DNA from: Actinomycetota bacterium
GTDB lineage: Bacteria; Actinomycetota; Actinomycetes; Actinomycetales; Actinomycetaceae
Assembly (NCBI GenBank): GCA_019425105.1
Contig: JAHYYD010000071.1
Location: 1 to 9,898, forward strand
Direction: 5' to 3'
DNA: 9,898 nucleotides
Both the position numbers and the translations under genes were made by a program. Positions 1-6,326 of this stretch are shown in pieces; position 1 is the first letter of the stretch; each line of letters starts with the position of its first letter. The notes under the pieces were generated by a model. It saw only the letters and a program-made list of their open reading frames with translations. It had not been told where the DNA came from and did no database searches.

Positions 1-295
1 TGATGGTGTGTGGGGTGCCGTCGCCCCAGTCCCATTCGTAGTTGGTGGCTTTCAGTGTGATGGTGATGTCGTGTCCCAACAAGTTGATCGTGTGGGTCTG
101 TGTGGGGTGGGTGGCTGCCACGATCGTGGGAATGTACTTGTTCGTGTATGAGACGTGTGGGGGCTGCTTGTAGATCCCTGCGCCATCGGCGCGGATGGAG
201 ACGGTGGCACAGGCGTGCACGTGACCGTGCAACCCAGCCCCGGCCTCGTCAATGACAGATGAGGGCAACCTGTGTGTGGGGTGGAAGGGATGGTG
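1..295 (-). CDS. PKD-domain surface/secreted protein, fragment (C-terminus off the left edge, start not found)
   Basis: The minus strand is open from the TGA at 298-296 down to the window edge. The reading contains YEWDWGDGTPHTI, the W-x-F/W-GDG signature of PKD domains, which are beta-sandwich folds common in surface and secreted proteins. A preceding stretch reads GIYKQPPHVSYTNKYIPTIV, which resembles actinomycete hypothetical proteins ending in a PKD-like domain. No ATG lies in this frame; the only candidate starts are a GTG at 220-218 and TTGs at 268-266 and 232-230, none with a clear ribosome site. No signal peptide is seen in this frame or in the neighbouring minus-strand frames. The gene may therefore be a 5'-truncated remnant or use a non-ATG start. 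The family call is fairly safe; intactness is not. Confidence 0.5.
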
Positions 296-480
296 TCACG
301 TGCGTCTGCGTATCTGTCTTGCGTCTGGTCATGGTTGAGCTGATCAATTCTTGACAGGTGGTGATTAGGTGAGAATTCAATGAATAATAAGTTGGCTTGT
401 ATGGTGTTGAAAAAGCTTGTATTTATGGAAATTAGTTCAGAAATTTGTGTCGTGTGACAAAGCGGTGGATCATGGTTACT
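296..480 (+). promoter_or_regulatory. AT-rich intergenic region upstream of the tandem protease gene
   Basis: About 340-470 is markedly AT-rich against GC-rich surroundings, which fits a promoter region for the gene starting at 530. A perfect TTGACA lies at 351-356, but no good -10 box sits 16-18 nt beyond it. A stretch at 411-430 (AAAGCTTGTATTTATGG) resembles one at 8161-8175 (AAATGCTTGTTATTA) upstream of the second protease. No exact transcription start can be assigned. Confidence 0.3.
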
Positions 481-502
481 GCATGGACGAAGTTGTCCAT
501 GC
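481..502 (+). promoter_or_regulatory. Perfect inverted repeat, possible operator or 5'-UTR hairpin
   Basis: GCATGGAC (481-488) and GTCCATGC (495-502) are exact reverse complements separated by six bases. The element ends 27 nt before the ATG at 530, so it is either in the 5' leader as a hairpin or a binding site for a dimeric regulator. Its right half contains AAGTTGTC-N-ATGC, which recurs as AAGTTGTC-NN-ATGC at 8120-8133 upstream of the paralogous protease. Confidence 0.4.
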
Positions 503-529
503 GCAGTGACAACTGAAAGTCGAGGAACC

Positions 530-3500
530 ATGCATCGCACCGTTGCACGCATCGGTCTCGTCGCGGCTCTCGCTCTGTCCATGAGCGTGGTCACGGTGAC
601 CGCCCCGCCTGCCAGTGCCGACGATAACGTCGGTCTGGTTTCGCCTACCCGCTCCAGCGCGGGCCTCATGAACTACGCCATCAACCTCGACCCCAGCGCG
701 GGACAGAGCGAGATGGCCAGCGCCGCCGACCTGATTCCGCAAGTCGGTGGCGTTCTCCTGACCAGCTATCCCGAGCTGGGCACGCTGTTCGCCCAAAGTG
801 AGTCGGCCTCGTTCGCGCCTGATCTGGCCGCTTCCTTGGCTAAGGCCGGGGTGAGCGTTCACTCCATCGGCCCGACCCGCGTGGCCGCCGTGCCCGACAG
901 CGAACGCGCCGTGGGTGACAACCCGCCCGTAGCGCCTGCAGCTGCAGCGCCGGCAGCCGCACCGGCAGCCGCGCAAGCGCCTGCCGCGGATGCCCCCGCC
1001 GTTCCCACCGACACGATCCCGGATCCGGATAGCAGGATCTTTTCCACCCAGGCGAACTGGGGCGCCGAGGCCATGGAGGCCCGAGGCGCTAACGAGGTGG
1101 TCGTGACCCGCGAGGCCGTCACCGTCGGCGTCATTGACACCGGTATCGACGAGACGCAGCCTGACCTGGAGGGGCGCGTGGACACCGCTCGCTCCGTCTC
1201 CTGCGCCGTCAATGGCGTCCCGAACCAGGCTGAGGACGCCCGGAAGTTCAGTAGCGGGCACGGCACGCACGTCGCCGGCATCATTGCGGCCAATCACAAC
1301 GACATCGGTATCGACGGTATCGCTCCGAGGGCGACGCTCGTGTCCATCAAGGCGCTCAACGACTCGCAGCTGCTCTACCCGGAGGCCCTCGTGTGCGCCT
1401 ACGAGTGGGCGACGAGCCACCAGGTGGATATCGTCCACAACTCCTACCAGATGGACCCGTGGGTGTACTGGAGCCCGACGGATCCCGAGCAGGCGGCGGC
1501 GCTTGAAGCCGCCGAGCGCGCGATTCACCACGCCCAGTCGCGAGGACTTGCTGTGATCGCGGGCGCCGGTGACCGAGGCGTCGACATCGACCACGCGACG
1601 ACAGACAGCGACTCGCCGACGGATTCGACGCCGATCGCGAACCGTCCCGTCGAAGGTGCGCGGATGGTCCCGGCACAGGTCAGCGGTGTTGCCACGGTTG
1701 CCTCGGTCGGTATGGAGGACTGGGACGCGGATCCGCTGCGGGCGACCCTGACGCGCGCAGAGCGATCGAACTACGGCGCGTCCGTTGACTTCGCTGCGCC
1801 GGGGGAGTGGATCTACTCCACCTACCCCAATGGGAGGATCCCGCAGATTTACGGCTATTCGTCGGGCACGTCGCTGGCCGCCGCGCACGTCGCGGGCGTC
1901 GCGGCGCTGCTCAAATCGGTGCACCCGACGCTGCCCGGTGCGCAGATCGTCACGCTCATGCGCAAGCAGGCCGCCTACGATTACGGGCGTCTGAAAGCCT
2001 CGAGTGACGGCGCGCAATACCGAGGCTACGGCTTCCTGAATGCCCGTTTCGCGATGGTGAGGGACCAGGCGTCCCCGGTGATCCGCGCGGTCGAGTACCG
2101 CATCGGTGACGGCGAGTGGGCCAACCTGAACAGGGCGGTGTTGCCCGCTGGGGTCGTGCAGATGCGCGTCGAGGCGAGCTCCCCGGTCTCGTACATGAAT
2201 CTCGACGTTCAAGGTGTGACGGCCGTGTCCACCGAGCAGGAGGACAGCTACTTCGCCGAGCCGATGGTCTTGGAGGCCCAAGATGTTGACCTGAGCGGTG
2301 TTCTCGCGGATGGGCAGGATGATAAGTCGGTGACTGCGACGGTCTACGCCGAGGGCATCAACTACGACAAGTCTGCCGACGACGACGCCACTTCCACGGT
2401 CGTTTTCACGGTTGCGCGGGACCCGAACGCCGTACCCACTCCCGAGCCCGCACCCGATCCCGGGGAGGACCCGACTCCCGGCGACCCTGTCGCTCCGGGA
2501 ATCGTCTCGCCGGATCTGCAGGCGCACCAACTGCCTGCCAACTACGCCGTGAACCTCACGTCCGGGACGGACGAGGCCACCTTCCAGCGCGCGGTCGCCA
2601 AGGCCTCGTCCCTGGGCGCGCTCGTGCTGGCGCAGTACCCCGCGTTTGGCACGTTCTTCGTCCAGTCGGGTTCGCCCAGTTTCGCGGGCGACCTGGGCGT
2701 GGCGCTCTCCGAGTCGGGCATTTCCTTCCACTCCGTGGGGCCGACCCGTCAGGCGCCGGTGAGCGGTAACGAGGCCATCGTGCCCGCCGACAAGGCGGGC
2801 CAACCCGGTGCTGACGGCGCCACATCGGACGAGGTCGGGGCCGCGTCGGGCGTAGAAGCGCCGGCAGCAGTCGGCGGCGTCTACCCGAACCCGCCCGCGG
2901 ACAATCAGTGGCACTTGAAGGCCATCGGAGCCCTCGACGCGCAGGGCGTGGACGTCATGCGCGCGCCCGTCACGGTTGGCGTCATGGCGGATGGCTTCGA
3001 CCAGATGATCACCGACCTGGATGGACGCGTCGATTTTGATAGGTCCGTGTCCTGCAACATCAACGGCGTCCCGAACGGTTCCCCGTGGATGTGGGGGTCG
3101 ACGGGCGCGACGCGTGGCACGCAGATGGCGGGCGCGATCGCGGGGCGGGGCGTGTCCAGTCCCGTTAGTGGCGTGAATCCGACGCTGAGCGTCGCGGCGA
3201 TCAACGTGCAGTCGCGTCAGACGGGCATGCACTACCCGGAGTACGTGGTGTGCGGCTTCGTGTGGGCGGCTGATCACGGGATTTCCGTGACGGCCAGCTC
3301 CTTTGCTGCGGATCCGTGGAAGTACTGGATGCCCAACGAGGGCACGCAGGCCGCCGGGCGTGAGGCCATGAAGCGCGCGATCGACTACGCCGCGTCCAAG
3401 GACGTGATCTCCGTCGTGGACGCGGGCACTGGCGGTATCGACCTGGATAACCCGCCGATCAAGGATTCTGCCTCGCCCACCGACACGTGGGCGCCCTACC

Positions 3501-4711
3501 AGCGTGATTCGTGGAGCGGTCTGACCATCCCGGCCATGATGGACAACGTTGTCCCCGTATCGACGCTGCGTCTGATGGATGGGCAGGATCCGGCGACCGG
3601 CACGCTCGAGGCGGCGTGGACGGCGAACTGGGGTAAGCAGACGATCGCGTTTGCGGCACCCGGCGAGAACGTCTACACGACGCTGCCCGGGGATTCCACG
3701 GTGCGCGGCGACTTCGCGATGGACGCGTCGATGGCCGCTCCCGTGGCTTCGGCCGTGATCGCGACGCTGCGCCAGGTGCACCCGGAGATGAGTGCCGACC
3801 AGATCCTCGAGCTGGCGCGCAAGCAGGCGGGTGCGTCTGCGAATTGGTCTCGCCTGGCCGAGCCCACGAATGAGCGCGAGTACCGGGGCTCGGGCATGCC
3901 GAGCGCGCTCGATGCCGTGCTCAAGGACCAGGCGCGGCCCGTTGTGGGCGGGGTCGAGTACTCCATCGACGGCTCCACGTGGGCCGCGTTGGACGGGCAG
4001 ACCGTTTCTGGGCGCGTGTCCCTGCGCGCGACCGTGACCGGGCCCGTGACGTCGGCTCGCCTGTTGGTGGGAGGCCAGGAGGTCGCGACCGCTCAGGGCA
4101 GCGGCGAGTTCTCGGGTCCGGGCGTGACGGTGCAGGCTAACGGCGTGGACGTGTCGCATCCCGTGGCCGGTGGTTCTGCCGTCGTCGGTGCCACGTCCGT
4201 GAGCGTCGAGGCCTTTGGACGCAACAACGATCCGCGTGCCGATGACGATGTCGTCACGTCGACGCCGTTCACGGTCGGATCGGGGTCAGGGTCGGGTTCC
4301 GGTGGCTCTGAGGGCGCGGGCGTCGCCGAGGCCGGGGCTGGGCGCTGGGTCACCAGCATCTGGGGCCGATGGTGGCGTTACACCGATGGCACCTACCCGA
4401 CGAACGTGCGACTGCGCATCGACGGGAATGTGTACCGTTTCAACGCGCGCGGCTACGTGGTGAAGGGCTGGAAGTCCGAGGGCGGCCAGTGGGTCTACTA
4501 CGGGCATGACGGCGCGCAGGCCTTTGGCTGGGCGCGCGTGCAAGGCGCCTGGTACTACCTGGATCCCGCTTCGGGCTTCATGCGCACGGGCTGGCTGACG
4601 CTGGGCGATGACACGTATTACCTGTCCTCGTCGGGCGCCATGGTGACGGGCACGCGTTGGATTGACGGCAAGCGGTACGTGTTTGATGCGCGTGGGCGTT
4701 TGAGGCAGTGA
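530..4711 (+). CDS. Secreted tandem S8 subtilisin-like protein: active-type unit plus pseudoprotease unit, with C-terminal cell-wall-binding repeats
   Basis: The product has 1393 residues. The ATG at 530 follows GAGGA (522-526), the same context as the paralogue at 8496; an in-frame GTG at 506 would put eight residues ahead of the signal peptide. Residues 1-30 are a signal peptide (basic start, hydrophobic core, ASA cleavage site). Unit 1 (about 48-628) has an I9-like propeptide (48-117), an Ala/Pro linker and an S8 domain with D203 (IDTGID), H244 (HGTHVAG) and S448 (SGTSLAAAH). The usual oxyanion Asn is D348. Unit 2 (about 671-1249) repeats this order, but the triad positions read A820 and R862, T967 replaces Asn, and only S1067 remains. 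Both units keep a Cys pair (C225/C289, C842/C908) and end in a matching beta-rich module (from 512 and 1133). A GS linker leads to cell-wall-binding repeats (1272-1393); no LPXTG is seen. It is likely a surface protease whose second unit is scaffold or inhibitor-like. The substrate is unknown. Confidence 0.93.
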   Translation: MHRTVARIGLVAALALSMSVVTVTAPPASADDNVGLVSPTRSSAGLMNYAINLDPSAGQSEMASAADLIPQVGGVLLTSYPELGTLFAQSESASFAPDLAASLAKAGVSVHSIGPTRVAAVPDSERAVGDNPPVAPAAAAPAAAPAAAQAPAADAPAVPTDTIPDPDSRIFSTQANWGAEAMEARGANEVVVTREAVTVGVIDTGIDETQPDLEGRVDTARSVSCAVNGVPNQAEDARKFSSGHGTHVAGIIAANHNDIGIDGIAPRATLVSIKALNDSQLLYPEALVCAYEWATSHQVDIVHNSYQMDPWVYWSPTDPEQAAALEAAERAIHHAQSRGLAVIAGAGDRGVDIDHATTDSDSPTDSTPIANRPVEGARMVPAQVSGVATVASVGMEDWDADPLRATLTRAERSNYGASVDFAAPGEWIYSTYPNGRIPQIYGYSSGTSLAAAHVAGVAALLKSVHPTLPGAQIVTLMRKQAAYDYGRLKASSDGAQYRGYGFLNARFAMVRDQASPVIRAVEYRIGDGEWANLNRAVLPAGVVQMRVEASSPVSYMNLDVQGVTAVSTEQEDSYFAEPMVLEAQDVDLSGVLADGQDDKSVTATVYAEGINYDKSADDDATSTVVFTVARDPNAVPTPEPAPDPGEDPTPGDPVAPGIVSPDLQAHQLPANYAVNLTSGTDEATFQRAVAKASSLGALVLAQYPAFGTFFVQSGSPSFAGDLGVALSESGISFHSVGPTRQAPVSGNEAIVPADKAGQPGADGATSDEVGAASGVEAPAAVGGVYPNPPADNQWHLKAIGALDAQGVDVMRAPVTVGVMADGFDQMITDLDGRVDFDRSVSCNINGVPNGSPWMWGSTGATRGTQMAGAIAGRGVSSPVSGVNPTLSVAAINVQSRQTGMHYPEYVVCGFVWAADHGISVTASSFAADPWKYWMPNEGTQAAGREAMKRAIDYAASKDVISVVDAGTGGIDLDNPPIKDSASPTDTWAPYQRDSWSGLTIPAMMDNVVPVSTLRLMDGQDPATGTLEAAWTANWGKQTIAFAAPGENVYTTLPGDSTVRGDFAMDASMAAPVASAVIATLRQVHPEMSADQILELARKQAGASANWSRLAEPTNEREYRGSGMPSALDAVLKDQARPVVGGVEYSIDGSTWAALDGQTVSGRVSLRATVTGPVTSARLLVGGQEVATAQGSGEFSGPGVTVQANGVDVSHPVAGGSAVVGATSVSVEAFGRNNDPRADDDVVTSTPFTVGSGSGSGSGGSEGAGVAEAGAGRWVTSIWGRWWRYTDGTYPTNVRLRIDGNVYRFNARGYVVKGWKSEGGQWVYYGHDGAQAFGWARVQGAWYYLDPASGFMRTGWLTLGDDTYYLSSSGAMVTGTRWIDGKRYVFDARGRLRQ
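950..973 (+). repeat. Tandem 12-mer in the Ala/Pro linker of the protease gene
   Basis: Two copies of CCGGCAGCCGC followed by A or G lie head to tail within a low-complexity run (about 930-1005) that encodes an Ala/Pro-rich linker between the propeptide and the first catalytic domain. Such in-frame short repeats can vary in length between strains by slippage without breaking the frame. Confidence 0.5.
4343..4708 (+). repeat. Cell-wall-binding (choline-binding-like) repeat region of the tandem protease
   Basis: The last about 120 residues of the protein contain successive short repeats rich in Trp, Tyr and Gly, such as GWKSEGGQWVYYGHDGAQAF, GWARVQGAWYYLDPASGFMR and GWLTLGDDTYYLSSSGAM. This pattern is typical of CW-binding repeats (PF01473-like), which attach secreted proteins non-covalently to wall glycopolymers. 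The protein has no sortase signal, so these repeats are the probable means of surface retention. Confidence 0.85.
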
Positions 4712-4754
4712 TCCGAGTGTGCTTCGCGGCGGCACTACGTCGCTGAGGGGGCCC

Positions 4755-4784
4755 GGGGCCGCGCGTCGGTGGACGCGCGGCCCC
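4755..4784 (+). terminator. Strong GC hairpin terminator after the tandem protease gene
   Basis: GGGGCCGCGCGTC (4755-4767) and GACGCGCGGCCCC (4772-4784) form a perfect 13-bp stem with a 4-nt loop, 43 nt after the stop codon. The following TTGTTGT is only mildly T-rich, as is usual for actinobacterial terminators. It separates the protease transcript from the downstream small genes. Confidence 0.85.
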
Positions 4785-4944
4785 GCTGCGTTGTTGTATC
4801 CGTGCGGTGAGAGATGTCGTGATGGTTCCGTTCCGCTCGATACTATTTCGTACTACGTACATGTGTGTGGAAATGGGTGCTCGTTTTCCACGCGATGCTG
4901 GTCACGCGAGCGGTGCTCGTAGAGGTTGGCTGAAGGAGGTAATG

Positions 4945-5139
4945 ATGGCAACGTACACGTCAGCTGACGGCGCGACGTTCACCGATGAGGATCTGGAACG
5001 TTGGGGGAACGAGGCTGAGAATGGCGCTTCTTACGGCGGGAAGTATCTCGGTTCGTCGATGGTCGGACGTCCCGTCAGTGTCGGTGTCGGCGCGAAGCCG
5101 TTTACCCTTCGCCTGGATCGTTCTCGCACGCAAAGCTAG
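4945..5139 (+). CDS. Short antitoxin-like protein, probably missing its C-terminal ribbon-helix-helix
   Basis: A 64-residue product starting MATYTSADGATF. A very strong ribosome site (AAGGAGGT, 4933-4940) precedes two adjacent in-frame ATGs; the second, at 4945, has the better spacing. The N-terminal motif T-D-E-D-L-E-x-W-x-N-E-A-E-x-G matches the next gene (S-D-E-Q-I-Q-x-W-x-D-E-A-E-x-G). This segment, followed by a GRP linker and a strand like FTLRLD, is the usual front part of CopG/RHH-type antitoxins in actinobacteria. Family members normally continue for 25-30 residues with two helices, but this one ends RSRTQS just before the next gene. It is probably a truncated antitoxin. No toxin gene is adjacent. 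The lineage is inferred from memory of the family, so the call is moderate. Confidence 0.6.
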   Translation: MATYTSADGATFTDEDLERWGNEAENGASYGGKYLGSSMVGRPVSVGVGAKPFTLRLDRSRTQS

Positions 5140-5151
5140 GGGAGGTGTCAT

Positions 5152-5367
5152 ATGAGTGATCGTCTTCTTCACGGAGAACCCGTCAGCGATGAGCAGATTC
5201 AGGCGTGGGCCGATGAGGCTGAGCGTGGCTACGACCTGACCAAGCTGGCGCCTGCGCGCCCGGGGCGTCCGCCCGTGGGGAGTGGTTTGTGCGCAGCCAT
5301 CACGGTGCATTCGGATGGGCAGACTCTTTACGCTCTTGGGGAGCTTGCCGTACCCGAAGAGGATTGA
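5152..5367 (+). CDS. Second antitoxin-like protein, C-terminally truncated next to an IS30 remnant
   Basis: A 71-residue product, MSDRLLHGEPVSDEQIQAWA at its start, with a strong ribosome site (AGGGGAGGT, 5138-5146). It begins 12 nt after the preceding gene, so the two are probably co-transcribed. It shares the W-x-D-E-A-E-x-G motif with its neighbour and has the GRPPVGSG linker that precedes the DNA-binding strand in RHH antitoxins. The expected strand and first helix are only loosely kept (ITVHSDGQTLYALGELA), and the frame stops at VPEED, 12 nt before a decayed IS30 transposase begins. The likely history is that the insertion or a linked deletion removed the rest of this gene and any toxin partner. 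It may still be expressed, but DNA binding is doubtful. Confidence 0.6.
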   Translation: MSDRLLHGEPVSDEQIQAWADEAERGYDLTKLAPARPGRPPVGSGLCAAITVHSDGQTLYALGELAVPEED

Positions 5368-5379
5368 CAGTCTGGGCCT

Positions 5380-5940
5380 ATGCCCACCAACCCCAAGAAG
5401 ACGCTCATTGAGCACGGTATATGCTTGCCATCGCGCAGGTGGATGCGCAAGAAGCCCCTTCAGGCGGGCGCACCCCCCATCGTTGGGATGCGGCTGATTG
5501 ATGAGTGCCCCGACATTTCTGATCGGAAAGTCCCGGGCAACTGGGAAGGCGACCTGATCATCGTGCCCCTGCCCCTGGGCAGGAAAGCCGACCAGGTCTG
5601 TGACGCTCTGACTCGCCGCATCCAGGGCCTTCCCGACGGGGCGATGTGCACACTGAACTGGGATCAAGGCCCGGGAAATGGCCCGCCACCAGCGCCTGAC
5701 CCTCGACAAGGGCGTGGAGGTGTCTTTCGCTCACCCCCAAAGCCCATGGGAGAGAGGAACCAACGAAAACACCAACCGGCTTATCCGCCGATACCTTCCC
5801 ATAGGAACCCCCATCAGCAGCCATCAACTCTACCTCGAGGCCATCGCCTACGAACTGAATAACTGCCCCAAAGTCACCCTCGACTACCGCACCCCCCACC
5901 CAAGCATTCAACGAACCCATTGCTACCACCCATTGACACC
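5380..5940 (+). pseudogene. IS30-family transposase remnant (N-terminus lost, internal deletion, three frameshifts)
   Basis: The catalytic half of an IS30 transposase is recognisable: VPGNWEGDLI (first Asp codon 5551-5553), LNWDQG (second Asp codon 5662-5664) and SPWERGTNENTN (Glu codon 5765-5767). The N-terminal HTH part is absent. The first two acidic residues are only 37 codons apart, and LII joins directly to PLPLG, so roughly 20-25 residues normally lying between them appear deleted in frame. The frame then shifts three times. It moves from frame 1 to 2 at 5670-5672 (WDQG, then REMARH out of frame), from 2 to 3 in the C-run 5892-5897, and back to frame 1 at about 5929-5931. Each shift is explained by one extra C. 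No clear terminal inverted repeats were found. The element cannot produce an active transposase. Confidence 0.85.
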
Positions 5941-5954
5941 GCCATCAATTCAGT

Positions 5955-6326
5955 TCAATCTAGATACGTGAAAGACTGCGGCGCTCGTGCAACGCCAAAG
6001 TCGGAAAGGTCCTTAGGAGTCTCGTATACGGTAACTTCAGTAAGTTTGTATGCAATAGCTTTGCCTCTGCCAGCGTAGTATGAAGAGAAGAACTGTTTAG
6101 TGATTCCGGCGAATCCTTTTGTGATGCTCCAAATTTCATCAGGGCTACCCTCGAGAATTTCGTCGATAGTGGCTTCCCCGACGACCTGTTGTTGAGGTGA
6201 TGATGCGTAAAGAACTATGCGCGTAACGGAACACTTTGGCTTATTTTTCCGAAACTCGTAACGTTTCTTTCCTTCGAGGATTCCTCTGGCGTATCGAGGT
6301 TTAATTGATAATAACATTGCCGACAT
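5955..6326 (-). CDS. ASCH-domain (PUA-like) protein, third gene of the AT-rich operon
   Basis: A 123-residue product that is essentially one ASCH domain. It opens with MLLSIKP, has the GKKRYEFRK segment (19-27) that lines the putative ligand pocket, a VVGEATIDEIL strand (48-58), and ends in the conserved TPKDLSDFG-x-x-RAPQSF block (103-119). ASCH domains are PUA-related and are thought to bind RNA or modified nucleosides. One member, YqfB, deacetylates N4-acetylcytidine with a Lys-Thr-Glu set; here the Lys is kept but the Thr position is Glu, so that activity should not be assumed. The start at 6326 overlaps the preceding gene by 26 nt, with a weak GGGA upstream; an internal ATG at 6317 is an alternative. 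It ends against the IS30 remnant with no terminator visible. Confidence 0.85.
   Translation of the reverse strand: MSAMLLSIKPRYARGILEGKKRYEFRKNKPKCSVTRIVLYASSPQQQVVGEATIDEILEGSPDEIWSITKGFAGITKQFFSSYYAGRGKAIAYKLTEVTVYETPKDLSDFGVARAPQSFTYLD

Noticed and set aside
52..669. 205-codon minus-strand frame across the left intergenic region
   Set aside because: It runs through the AT-rich promoter region and the protease signal peptide and overlaps the PKD reading in another frame; no domain is visible.
476..4159. Very long open frame (1227 codons) on the minus strand opposite the tandem protease
   Set aside because: It is an antisense shadow caused by GC-biased third positions; its product is Arg/His/Gly/Val-rich with no domain, while the plus strand has signal peptide and S8 motifs.
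4681..4711. LPXTG sortase anchor at the end of the tandem protease
   Set aside because: The protein ends in the last wall-binding repeat; there is no LPXTG, hydrophobic segment or basic tail.
4807..4944. Upstream extension of the first antitoxin-like gene
   Set aside because: The strong AAGGAGGT directly before 4945 and the conserved MATYTS start favour the short form.
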